Assembly: GCA_009746045.1 (NCBI GenBank)
Contig: RPFO01002162.1
Span: forward strand, 50,451-114,450
Direction of reading: 5' to 3'
DNA length: 64,000 bases
Source of the DNA: Mesostigma viride
Taxonomy: Eukaryota; Streptophyta; Mesostigmatophyceae; Mesostigmatales; Mesostigmataceae
This document shows, piece by piece, positions 40,880-50,521 of the stretch (its first letter is position 1; the number at the start of each line of letters is the position of its first letter). A model generated the notes under the pieces. The model had not been told where the DNA came from. It did not search any database and saw only the letters and a list, made by a program, of their open reading frames with translations. A program made the position numbers and the translations under genes.

Positions 40880-41935
40880 ATGCCGAAGGGGCGCAAAGCT
40901 ACAGGAGGGCAGGCAGCGCGCGGGGAGGACGGGACGCCCACACCGCGGGCTGCTGCCGCCAGTCACGCGCCAGTCGCCTTCAGCGCCAAAAAGAAGCAGC
41001 TCGCCACTCTGCTCGCCAAGTGCATCAGCCCCGCAGAGGCGGTGGGGGCAGTCGAGCAGGTCTTCGGTGCCGAGGACTGGGTGACGGACGCCAGCTCGTG
41101 GAGCTCGAGCCAGCTGAAGTCTGTCGTGCAGTTGCTGGCCGATCACGTTGATGTTGGCGACGTGTTGGACGCACGTGACCCAAACGGAACGTTGGTGGCA
41201 AAACTGCTGGCCGTGGCAGATCTCGCGGCGGACGAGGAGGAGGATCAGGCGCTGCCACCAACGACACCTGCGCAGCGAAAAATGGCCAAGCCGAAAGGCG
41301 CGGCCAAGGTTTCGGCAGGTGGGGGGGCTGTCGGAAAGGAAATGAGGGCGAGGTTGGCGACATTCGTTGGGGCACCTCCGGAAACCGAAAATCAGGACGA
41401 CGAGGAGGACGAGGAGGGGGAGGTCGCAGCCGAGAAATTCATGCAAGGTTTGAAGGCAGCGCTGGGAGGAATGGAGGGGGCGGGAAGCCACTTCAAGGCC
41501 TCGAAAGGGGTGGCGCTGCCAAGCCGAGCCAAGAGCGTGAAATATCGGGTTTCGGAGCGGGTGCTGCCGGGGGTGTTGGAGGACGCCAGCGACAATGGGA
41601 TGGGAATCCGGTCGTGGGTCATGACGGTAAAGCCTGGAAATTGGCGGAACATGGAGAACAGGAAAATTGTCATGAACATTGCATTGGCCATGGACACCCT
41701 TCTCAAGGAGCTGGGCTCAGCAGCCGGGGAGCTTGTGGGCATGGAGTACCTAATGAGGGTGGTGGCGGCCTTGCTGCAGGTGGAAGGGCAAGGAGGGGGG
41801 GGGTGGAAGGTGGCCAGCCACCTCCTGCCATTGGGGGAGGAGGCTGCACTGTCAGCCACCCCGGCTGTCAAGGCAGCTCTCCAAACTGCCATCCTCTTGG
41901 ACAAGCTCAGCAAGGCTCAACAAGTAGGGAAATAG
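40880..41935 (+). CDS. E6 ORF1, gag-like
   Basis: 351 aa starting MPKGRKATGG. Acidic central stretch (DDEEDEEGEVAAEKF) and a C-terminal helical half (ENRKIVMNIALAMDTLLKEL). No zinc knuckle. Position before pol suggests gag; no family motif is certain. Confidence 0.7.
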   Translation: MPKGRKATGGQAARGEDGTPTPRAAAASHAPVAFSAKKKQLATLLAKCISPAEAVGAVEQVFGAEDWVTDASSWSSSQLKSVVQLLADHVDVGDVLDARDPNGTLVAKLLAVADLAADEEEDQALPPTTPAQRKMAKPKGAAKVSAGGGAVGKEMRARLATFVGAPPETENQDDEEDEEGEVAAEKFMQGLKAALGGMEGAGSHFKASKGVALPSRAKSVKYRVSERVLPGVLEDASDNGMGIRSWVMTVKPGNWRNMENRKIVMNIALAMDTLLKELGSAAGELVGMEYLMRVVAALLQVEGQGGGGWKVASHLLPLGEEAALSATPAVKAALQTAILLDKLSKAQQVGK

Positions 41936-41939
41936 AATC

Positions 41940-44900
41940 CCAGCGGGACCGCTCCCTTTTCCCGCTGCCATACCCACTTAGGCCAGCGTACACCGCGTGG
42001 GGCAGGGTGAGATCGGCACGCCGGCGACAGCGTGCCACGCGCCGCCACCGCGAGTACACACTGCAATGCAAGGTAGTGCGTTGGCTTAATTGGCTGTGGG
42101 GAGGGGGGCAAGACCCTCCTCCTAACCCTAGAGGGGCGTGCTCTAAGGGGAGGGAGGAGGCCCTTGCGAGGGTCAAGAGGCACTGCACCTGGCACAGTCG
42201 CCGCGTAGGGGGCGTTGCGACAGGCCAGGAGCAAGAAGGTGCTGATGCAATATATGGGAAGCAGAATAAGTATGAACAACTGCGCGCGGACGCGGTGAGT
42301 CTACCAAAGGCGGAGGTGGCGGGGAAGGCACGGCTGCTCGACCTGTTGGCTATGCGGCCGAGCTGGCGGGAGATATATGCCAGCGAAGAGAACTGCATCA
42401 AGCCAGCGGTCGTGGCGAGCGCAAAGTATTGGAATGTGCCCAAGCCCAGCCGGGGATGCTCCATGGCTGAATGGGGCAAGCTCATGAGCCGGGCAGCGGG
42501 CGTGGGCATGGTGGCGTTCCGGGAGAGGCGGCCCAAGTGGGTGGATGGCTGCTTTGGAGTGGCCAAGGGGGTGGGTGAGCTTCGGTTCATCGTCAACAGG
42601 AAGCTGGGCAACCTGCTGTGGGTGGACCCCCCCAAGATCCTGCTACCCCACCTGGGCATCCTCGTGGAGGTCTACATCAAAGGCTGGTGCTACTGCGCCA
42701 AGAGCGACCTCGTGTCATACTACTATTCCATCGAGGTGCCCGAGTGGTGGTGGGACTACCAAGGGCTTCCTAGTGTGTGGTCGACTAGCGTAGGTCTGGC
42801 AGGGCCCAGGCGGAAGGTGTGGCCCGTGCTCAAGGTGCTGGCCATGGGACATTCCCATGCGGTGGCGCTGGGGGAGGCCATCCATGAGATGGTGCTCTAC
42901 ATGACCGGTGCCCTGGATCCGAGGCGCCAGGTCAACTACCTCTCAAGCGCAGGTGAGCTCACCTTGGTGCGCGACGAGTGTGGCCAGCCACTGCGCTTGG
43001 CCATCGAGTACAAGGAGGAGCGCGCCGGGGAGCTTCAGATTGACCTGGAAAACCCCCCTGCCCCCATGCTGTCCATCACTATTGATGACTTGGTGGCCAG
43101 CAACGGGCGGACCTGCGAGGCGGTGAACCAGCTCATCACGCGCGCTATTGAGGAAGGCTACCTCCCTAACAACCTTGTGCCGTCTAAGGAGAAGACTAAG
43201 ATGGCGAGCCTGGAAGGGGACGAGCTAGAAGCCCTAGGGGTGGTGCACCGACGGAACGGCGTGCTGGAACCAACGGTCAAGCAGCTCAACCTTGTGATCG
43301 CCCACACGCAGGCTATACTCACTCGAGGCCGAGCTACGGCCGAGGGGCTGGCTGCCGTCTTGGGGCGGTGGTTGTGGCTGCAGATGTTAAGCCGCAGCTG
43401 CTTGTCCATTTGGCAGCAATGTTTCAAATTCATCAGCCTGCAAGGGTGGGGGCAGCGATCCTGGGTGCTGTGGGCCGGGGTGCGGGAGGAGTTAGAGTGT
43501 GCCCTGGCCTTGGCTCCCATGCTAAGGGTTGACCGAAGCGCACCTTTGGCCCGTGAGGTGGTTGCATCTGACGCGTCCACCTACGGGCAAGGTGTCGTGT
43601 ACGCAACCATGGAGCCGGGCGATGTGACGGAGCTGGCGAGGGCACGAGAGGTGCGGGGGTACCCGACTTTGCTCATACCAAGTGAGGTGGCCTACGCTGG
43701 CCCTAGGCCACTGAGCGCGCGGGCGCAACAAGCAATCACTAGCCAGCAATGGCGGGTTGGGGTCCGGAGTCGTTGGCGGGATCCGGGGATGCACATCAAC
43801 GAGAAGGAGGTGCGGGCTGCAGTGAAGGGCGTGGAGAGGAGTGCGCGCAGCTTGGCAAACCGAGGCAAGCGGGTGGTGAGGTTGGTGGACTCCACCGCGG
43901 CGTTGGGCTGCTTGGCTAAGGGGCGGTCCTCATCCCACAAGCTCAACAAGCAGTGCCGCCGCTTGTGCGCGCTGACCCTCGCCACGGGGAGTCGTTCCCA
44001 GTGGGTGTGGACGCCGAGTGCACTTCAACCAGCCGATGGCGTTTCTCGCGGCCAATCCATGGCGACTTTCTTGGCAGGCTGGGTGCGCGACCTGACCGCG
44101 GAAGGCATCCATCCTAACCCGGGGCCCCCTGCACCTGTTAGCTACCTTCCATTGCTAGAGGGGAAAGTAAAGCCGGCTACTTTGCTGGCCTACCGTCGTG
44201 GTCTTGATTCCCTCTTGACTTGGTGGGAGGCTGGTGGGCGGGCGGACGGGTCATCGTCACGAGCTGACACCCTTGAGGAGACATTTTGTGCGTATGTCGC
44301 CTGGGCTCATTTTCGGGGGTACAGCCGCCAAGTGTGTGTCAATGCCTTGATGGGGTTGCAACTTTATTATCCCGGTATGGTGAAGCGGTGGGACTTGGCC
44401 CGTGGCGTCCTCGCTGGGTGGAAAACACTTGTGCCCCCCCGTGCCCCTCCTCCCATTCCATGGGAGGCGGCGTTTGCACTTGCCAGCACGATGGTCATGC
44501 AAGGTCAGCGCCTTGCGGGCCTGCTGGTTGTCATCGTGTTCCGCCATTACCTGCGAATCTCGGAGGCGCTGAACCTCCGTGTTGGCCATGTGCGCCTCCA
44601 GCCTGACGTTCGGCTTGGGCCGGCTCAACGGGGCGCCCTACTGCTGAGGTCTACCAAGACCTCTAAGGGCAAGACTCAGTCAGTGGTGGTAGAAGATGTG
44701 ATGTCTGAAACCATCCTCCGTCACTGCATCGCGGGTAAGCACGCTTGGGAGGCCGTGTTCCCTTTCACCTACCCGCAATTCCGGCGCATTTGGCAGGCTG
44801 CGAGTCAGGCCTTGGGGGTCGCCCAGATTTTCACCATTCACGGGCTGCGGCATGGAGGTGCCACTCACGATTTCCTCGCGGGTCGCAGCATGGGGGACAT

Positions 44901-45057
44901 CCAGGGCCGGGGGCGCTGGCTTAGCAGCTCCACGGTTGCCCATTATGTGGGCTTGCACCGCAGTTTGGAGGTGCAGCTGCCTGAGGTTATTCTTCGGGCC
45001 ATGGCCGCCTGCCCCCCTCGGGCCTGGCGGGCTATTTTGAAATTGCCCTCCACCTAA
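41940..45057 (+). CDS. E6 pol: RT, RNase H, 2A-like site, tyrosine recombinase
   Basis: The open frame runs from 41614, but its first 320 bases overlap ORF1, so translation probably starts later; the true start is unclear. In frame numbering from 41614: RT with CAKSDLVSYYYSI (Asp about 365) and SITIDDLVAS (IDD 490-492); RNase H with EVVASDASTYG (D653), INEKEV, VRLVDSTAAL and LQPADGVSR; then EGIHPNPGPP (NPGP 835-838), resembling a 2A ribosome-skipping site; then the tyrosine recombinase with R981 (HYLRISEAL), H1076xxR1079 (HGLRHGGAT) and Y1111 (AHYVGL). It copies RNA into DNA and inserts it by site-specific recombination, without DDE integrase. Confidence 0.9.
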
Positions 45058-45129
45058 TTTGGTTGTTCATTTCTCTGTCATTATGCTAGGTTCTTTGCCC
45101 CTGGCATGGATCGCCAGGGAGGGATATAA

Positions 45130-45268
45130 GGGTAAGGCTAGCCTTTGCCAAGCAATAAGTGTTCCCATGAGCATCGGCGGCCGGGATGTGGCCTGCCTTT
45201 TGTATGTGCTCCACTCATTGTTTTAATAAAGAGTCTGGTTACCCTGGAGTTCCACGGTTAATAGAATC
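45130..45268 (+). repeat. E6 split direct repeat B1
   Basis: 139 bp, repeated as B2. Overlaps A2 by the shared ATC. Confidence 0.88.
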
Positions 45269-45698
45269 GTGGTTCTCTGAACATAGTTTCTTTATAGTGA
45301 GATGGAAGGGTAGCCGCTATAGCTAGGTTATTGGGTTCACGTGACATACCTTTTGAGGCCGGTGCGGCCTGATCCGGATCAGTCGTGGCCAAAGCTTTGG
45401 CCAGTTTTTCTTGGCCAGGTGGCAGGAGCTACGTTGAGATATAAACCTGCCACTGTCTAGGTTTCTTGGCTCATGGCGTAGTGATTAACTAGATCTAGAT
45501 TCTTTCTCTCACGCAATATGTGACCTAATAGCCCCGGCAGCCTTACGTAAGCTGCCGGCAATTAGAACGCCACATTGCGTCATTTGTTCAGACGCAACAT
45601 TTGCGTGGCGAAAAAATGCCGTCCGGGCCAAGGCCGCATGACACGCAAAAAAGGACAAAAACAAACCCACCTAGCTAAGGTCGGCCTCTTTTCTTTTC
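45266..45698 (+). repeat. E6 split direct repeat A2
   Basis: 433 bp copy of A1 inside the 3' half, flanked by B1 and B2. Confidence 0.9.
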
Positions 45699-45723
45699 CC
45701 GCCCACCCTCCCTGCGTGTTTGG

Positions 45724-45862
45724 GGGTAAGGCTAGCCTTTGCCAAGCAATAAGTGTTCCCATGAGCATCGGCGGCCGGGATGTGGCCTGCCTTTTGTATG
45801 TGCTCCACTCATTGTTTTAATAAAGAGTCTGGTTACCCTGGAGTTCCACGGTTAATAGAATC
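45724..45862 (+). repeat. E6 split direct repeat B2 (right terminus)
   Basis: 139 bp copy of B1; ends ...GAATC at the junction with the E5 ORF0. Confidence 0.88.
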
Positions 45863-46099
45863 AGGTATAAGAAATTTATGTCCTTTGAAGAAGCTCAGCA
45901 GTTCCTTATAGAGCATAGCCAAACAGATTTAGGCCTTCATGTACGCCCTATTCCTCATGGTCGCCCTCCAGTAGAAGCTCTAGCCTTTGCTACCCCTCCT
46001 TCTTCTCCCCCTAAACGGGCTGCATCTGCATCTTCTTCAGATACTCCTCTCACTTTGGAGTTTGGTTCCCTATCCATTACTGTTGTTAAAAAGGATTGA
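45863..46099 (+). pseudogene. E5 ORF0 viroplasmin-like, second part
   Basis: Continues the frame from 40359: RYKKFMSFEEAQQFL completes the viroplasmin-like fold, followed by LGLHVRPIPHG and a Ser/Pro-rich tail ending LTLEFGSLSITVV. The tail matches the order of features in the E4 ORF0 (GLHVEAPP ... VTFSQLTV). Confidence 0.75.
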
Positions 46100-46191
46100 T
46101 TTTAATTTTGTTCTTGCTGCAGACCTTCAAGGTTTTTCCTTTTTTCTTTTGTTGCTTTCTTCTAGCTTTCTATTCCTTTACATAATTAAAG

Positions 46192-47937
46192 ATGGATCCA
46201 GTGGGTGGAGATATGTCGCCTATACCTACCAATAATAATAATAATAATAATAATAACAATAACAATAACAATACTCGTGGTAACCGACGGGACTCCTTGG
46301 AAACGGTACACCATCTTACCCCTCAAGGTATTCTGCGTACCTCACCTCCTTCTCCTGTTGTTGGTGGTCGCCGTCGTTCCTCCATTACCCCACCTACCTA
46401 TGAACAACGAATTTCACAAGTCAGATTTAGGGATGAACCTTCTTTTGCGGTGGACCAGGCCCCTGCCCCTTCTGCAACCTTGGCTCACCCCTCCAGCAGG
46501 TCCTCACTCACTAACAATGCTCCTAGGCCTCCTTCCCACCCTGTTCCTTCAATGCCTGCCATTAACACGGGTCGTACCTCTGCCCCTGTCGGCCCTTCTG
46601 GGCGCCCTAGTGCAGTTCCCTTTTACCCACCTGCTTCCTGGTCCTACCCTGAGACGGCCTATGAGGCTGCCCAGGTCCCTACCCGTGTGGCTGATTTAGA
46701 AGTTAACAATGATTTGAGTACCATGCCCCTAGATGATAGGAACTATGATCATTTTGCCTACTCCTCTCTTCGTGAGCAATATACTGTTCCCTTCTCCTAT
46801 GGTCACCATCCTGAAACGGTGGCTCCCTCTAGACCCCTACCCAAGACTTTTCCTATCCCCTCCTTCTATCCCGCTTATGTAGCAGTGGAAGATAGTGGCC
46901 CTATGGGAAAAACTGATTCTTCTAATCCCCCTAAGCCTCCTGCTCTTCCCCTCTTTGCTAACCTTCCTAAGCTGGATGTCAAGTCTACCCCTCAACAGTT
47001 TTTCACCTTCATTATGTTGCTCACCCAGAACACAGAGTCCTGGCAGAACCACAATAGGTGGCGCCTCTCTGATGCTGTACTAGTTCCTCATTATCTTACT
47101 ACCTGCATTACTCCTGAGCTTGCTAACCTCATCCAGTGTGAGTCTCTTGCCTCTCATGCCTACCCAAACTCTGTAGCAGAATTGTTCAAGCGTTTAGAGA
47201 ACCATTTAGTCCCTCCCGATGCAGATTGGCAGGATAGATTATCATTTGGTACCTTGCAGCAGGGTACCAAGTCCTTCAAAGAATATATGAAAGAGTTTGA
47301 TGCTCAGATGGTACGAATTAGGGATCTGTCGGGTGCAGAAGTGCGTGCCCGCTTCCTTCAGGGCCTCAGTAGACCCTTATTGCGTGAAGTCAAGCGCCAG
47401 TTCTCTGCCTACCGTTTTACTGACCTGCCCCTCAAGCATGTGCGCCAGCATCTTTTACGAGTAGCAGATTTCTTCTCCACGCCTTCTCTTCCTACCCGTT
47501 CCCGTATTAATAATATTAGCCTTACCCCTGAGGAGGAGAACTCCTATGTAGAAGAACTAGATATTTGTGTGACTGACCTTTCAGCTTTGGATGTCTCTCA
47601 TATCACCTGTTATCATTGTAAAGAAGTAGGTCATCTTAAACGTGAGTGCCCCAAGTTCCTTTCGGGTGCTCCCCCTCATCCCGACGCTCGCCCTCCTCGT
47701 ACCCCTCAGCGTGCTCCTATTCGTCCCACTTCAGGACGCATTCCTTCAGCTACCCCTAGTAGGCTGAATGCTGTGCAGACAGGATCCCCAGGGTTCCCCT
47801 ATGATAATCAGGCTCCCGCACCCTCTTCAATCCCTCGTGACCCTCCAGCAGTGGCTTTTCCGCCAGGGTCTTCTTCGGGGTTAGTTCCTATGGATTTGGG
47901 GGGGAGGGGGAACAGTAGGCCTGTCAGCCGGGGGTAA
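46192..47937 (+). CDS. E5 gag
   Basis: 581 aa starting MDPVGGDM, with a poly-Asn run from an (AAT)n tract at the start, a Pro/Ser-rich first half, a Gypsy-type gag core (residues about 260-430; SVAELFKRLENHLVPP, SFKEYMKEFDAQM) and the zinc knuckle CYHCKEVGHLKREC. Intact frame; assembles the particle and binds RNA. Confidence 0.9.
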   Translation: MDPVGGDMSPIPTNNNNNNNNNNNNNNTRGNRRDSLETVHHLTPQGILRTSPPSPVVGGRRRSSITPPTYEQRISQVRFRDEPSFAVDQAPAPSATLAHPSSRSSLTNNAPRPPSHPVPSMPAINTGRTSAPVGPSGRPSAVPFYPPASWSYPETAYEAAQVPTRVADLEVNNDLSTMPLDDRNYDHFAYSSLREQYTVPFSYGHHPETVAPSRPLPKTFPIPSFYPAYVAVEDSGPMGKTDSSNPPKPPALPLFANLPKLDVKSTPQQFFTFIMLLTQNTESWQNHNRWRLSDAVLVPHYLTTCITPELANLIQCESLASHAYPNSVAELFKRLENHLVPPDADWQDRLSFGTLQQGTKSFKEYMKEFDAQMVRIRDLSGAEVRARFLQGLSRPLLREVKRQFSAYRFTDLPLKHVRQHLLRVADFFSTPSLPTRSRINNISLTPEEENSYVEELDICVTDLSALDVSHITCYHCKEVGHLKRECPKFLSGAPPHPDARPPRTPQRAPIRPTSGRIPSATPSRLNAVQTGSPGFPYDNQAPAPSSIPRDPPAVAFPPGSSSGLVPMDLGGRGNSRPVSRG

Positions 47938-47980
47938 CCTGGACAGGTCCTTAGATAGTACCCCAGATAATAATTTTTGC

Positions 47981-48595
47981 TTGCCTGTTTTTATAACCTC
48001 TGTAGGAGCTGAATCATCCCTACCACTACGTGTGCGTCCTCTTATGTTCTTGAATGGTGGCTTAACCGTCCCTCATACTGTTGTAGACCCCTTCCTGCAT
48101 GCTGATGAACTCTTGAATGTCTCTGTGTTAGTGGATAGCGGTGCGGCTAGCTCCTTTGTGAGCGAGGCCCTAGTTAGGCGTTTAGGACTAGTCCCTACCC
48201 CTCACACAAAAACTGTCACTGTCCATTATGCTGACGGTCGCACCAGTCATTCCCCGGGTACGGTGTCCCTTCCCCTGGTTATACAAGGACGTACGGTCAA
48301 CCTGACGGCCACTATAGGCCCTATCACTACAGCTGATGTATTACTAGGATTAGATTGGCACCAGGATAATAAAATCACTATTAATTATGATACTATGGTC
48401 ATTTGGTTTCCAGATAGCTCTTACTGGGTACCAGAACGTCATTATAGATTAGAAAATTTATCCTTGGTAGATATTACTCCTCCTACACCTGTTGATCCTC
48501 CTGTTAGACCTATACCTGAAGTATTAATGTCAAATGACGAATTACGTTCTGAATTAAAGAATATGGATACCTATTATGTATGTTCCTTCAGTTAG
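47981..48595 (+). CDS. E5 aspartic protease
   Basis: 204 aa. VLVDSGAASSFVSE (catalytic DSG) and ADVLLGLDWH. In a different frame from gag and overlapping RT by 16 bases, so gag-pol needs a frameshift or separate initiation. Confidence 0.88.
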   Translation: MPVFITSVGAESSLPLRVRPLMFLNGGLTVPHTVVDPFLHADELLNVSVLVDSGAASSFVSEALVRRLGLVPTPHTKTVTVHYADGRTSHSPGTVSLPLVIQGRTVNLTATIGPITTADVLLGLDWHQDNKITINYDTMVIWFPDSSYWVPERHYRLENLSLVDITPPTPVDPPVRPIPEVLMSNDELRSELKNMDTYYVCSFS

Positions 48596-49578
48596 AAGTA
48601 CAAGAGATACCTATCACTAATAATAGTGTGGATATAGATGTAAATACAGTGGATACAATAGGAGTAGGATTTACTGAAAATGAAATAGTAAGATACATGG
48701 CTGTGATAGATTCCTCAAAAGTATTTGAAGAAAAGACTCCTTCTTATCCTCCTCCTCGTTCTGTTTTACACCGTGTAGTTATCAAGGACGGTGCAGTTCC
48801 TACGCACTCTCCGATGTATAGAATGGGCCCTACAGAATTAAAGGAACTAAAACAGATTTTAGTATCACTATTAGAAGCAGGATTGATAGAGCCTAGTAAC
48901 TCCCCCTACTCCGCTGGTGTCCTGTTAGTTCCTAAACCAAATGGCAAGTTTCGCCTAGTTACTGATTATAGGAAGTTAAACGATATTACTGTGAAGTCTA
49001 AATACCCTCTACCTCGTATTGATGATATATTTAATAAGGTTAAAGGTTCTACCTGTTTCACAGTACTAGATTGTGCGGATGGTTTTTGGCAACTACGTAT
49101 AGCTCCTGAGGATTGCCACAAAACCGCCTTTGCTACCCCTTTTGGGCATTACCAGTTTAGAGTAGCGGCTATGGGACTCTGTAACTCTCCTGCCTCTTTC
49201 CAAATGTTAATGAATGAAGTGCTTAGACCTGTTATGGGAAATTCCCACCTTCCTCAAGTGTCCTCTGATTTAAAGGATCCTTCCTTCTCCTCTGTTTCTT
49301 TATCTGAGCATGACCGTTCTTGTGCTCAAGCTTACTTAGATGATATCCTTATTTATTCTCCTGATTTTGAAACGCACCTACGTGATTTAAAGAAAGTATT
49401 AGAAATCATGGCTGAAAATTCTTTATGGGCGCGCCGTGCTAAAGTTCGCTCTGGTAGAAGTGTCCCATTCTTAGGGCACGTTCTGTCAGATGCCGGGGTC
49501 GCTACCGACCCGGATAAGACTAAGTCAATTCAGGAATGGCCTACCCCTACCGACGTTAAAGGTGTACGTAGTTTCTAG
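48580..49578 (+). CDS. E5 reverse transcriptase
   Basis: 332 aa. GLIEPSNSPYSAGVLLVPK, FTVLDCADGFWQL, AAMGLCNSPASF and AYLDDILIYS with both catalytic Asp sites. It stops at KGVRSF-stop, where related elements (E4 at about 55620) continue SFLGIASYY: one base missing at about 49575 breaks the frame. Confidence 0.9.
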   Translation: MFLQLEVQEIPITNNSVDIDVNTVDTIGVGFTENEIVRYMAVIDSSKVFEEKTPSYPPPRSVLHRVVIKDGAVPTHSPMYRMGPTELKELKQILVSLLEAGLIEPSNSPYSAGVLLVPKPNGKFRLVTDYRKLNDITVKSKYPLPRIDDIFNKVKGSTCFTVLDCADGFWQLRIAPEDCHKTAFATPFGHYQFRVAAMGLCNSPASFQMLMNEVLRPVMGNSHLPQVSSDLKDPSFSSVSLSEHDRSCAQAYLDDILIYSPDFETHLRDLKKVLEIMAENSLWARRAKVRSGRSVPFLGHVLSDAGVATDPDKTKSIQEWPTPTDVKGVRSF

Positions 49579-50444
49579 GAATTGCTTCTTACTATAGGCG
49601 TTTTATCCCGCGTTTCGCAACTATAGCAGCCCCTATTAATCATCTATTAAAGAAGGATATCCCCTTTGTTTGGAGTAGTGAATGTCAGTCGGCTTTTCAG
49701 TGTCTAAAATCCCTACTCCTCTCCCCTCCTGTACTCATCCTACCGGATACTACTAAACCCTTTGTTGTAGCTACAGATGCTAGCAAGGTAGCTATAGGGG
49801 GCGTCCTTCTCCAGGATCAGGGTCAGGGCTTACAGCCAATCGAGTATATCTCTAGGACAATGCTTCCTGCGGAGCGTAACTATCCCGTCCACCAGCAAGA
49901 ACTATTAGCTGTGGTGTATTGTTGCCACGCGTGGCAGCACTTTCTTAAAGGTGCTCAATTTGATGTTTGTCTGAATGAACCCTGTGAGATTGATCCTTAT
50001 AGATTAGTTATCCAGACAGATCACCGCCCTCTTACCCATCTTCTCTCACAACCCAACCTTACCCCTCGTCAAGCGCGCTGGATGGAGTTTTTAGCACAGT
50101 TTTCCCCTTTTAAACTTCAGTATGTTAAGGGTGTAGATAACATAGTACCAGATGCACTCTCTCGTCGTGCAGATTACTCCTTTTTCGAGGACCTTGATGT
50201 TCTCAATACTACTCTAGTTCCTACTACTATGGGTGTAACCCCGTATGGTGAACTACCTGATGATGAATCCTATGCCTACCTCTTTCATACAGCTGTTCGC
50301 ATGCCTGATCTCCTTTCTCACGTAGGACTCTCTCTCCCGTGTGAGGCCCTTCCTGTGGCCTCGGTGGGGGGGGAGGGGAAAAATAAAATTTCTATACCGC
50401 TTAGCCATATAGCGACTAGGTCAGGAAAGTCTTATGAAACATAG
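49579..50444 (+). pseudogene. E5 RT thumb and RNase H (after frameshift)
   Basis: Continues pol in the next frame: LGIASYYRRFIPRFA, then RNase H with PFVVATDASKVAIGG, HQQELLAVV, QTDHRPLTHLL and VPDALSRR. All catalytic positions are present. The break is a single base, so the enzyme is otherwise whole. Confidence 0.85.
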
Positions 50445-50521
50445 TCCCTCTAGGACCTCCCCTTCTCTTTGGCAAGGCGGTAGGAGATCTCTTTAAACCT
50501 GTTCTGGATACCTCTGTAGCG

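Larger units (their letters stand above)
40360..45862 (+). mobile_element. E6: tyrosine-recombinase retroelement (DIRS/PAT/Ngaro type)
   Basis: 5.5-kb element with split direct repeats in the order A1 - ORFs - B1 A2 B2: A1 40360-40792, B1 45130-45268, A2 45266-45698, B2 45724-45862. The A copies differ at two positions that I saw. No target duplication; both ends and the B1/A2 junction share ATC, as expected for recombinase-mediated insertion of a circle. It has a gag-like ORF and a pol with RT, RNase H and tyrosine recombinase. Split direct repeats of this order are known from PAT and Ngaro elements. It interrupts the E5 ORF0 in frame. Confidence 0.9.

Noticed and set aside
41907-42659. 250-aa minus-strand frame and the 140-aa one at 43158-43580
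   Set aside because: Antisense shadows of the E6 pol frame.
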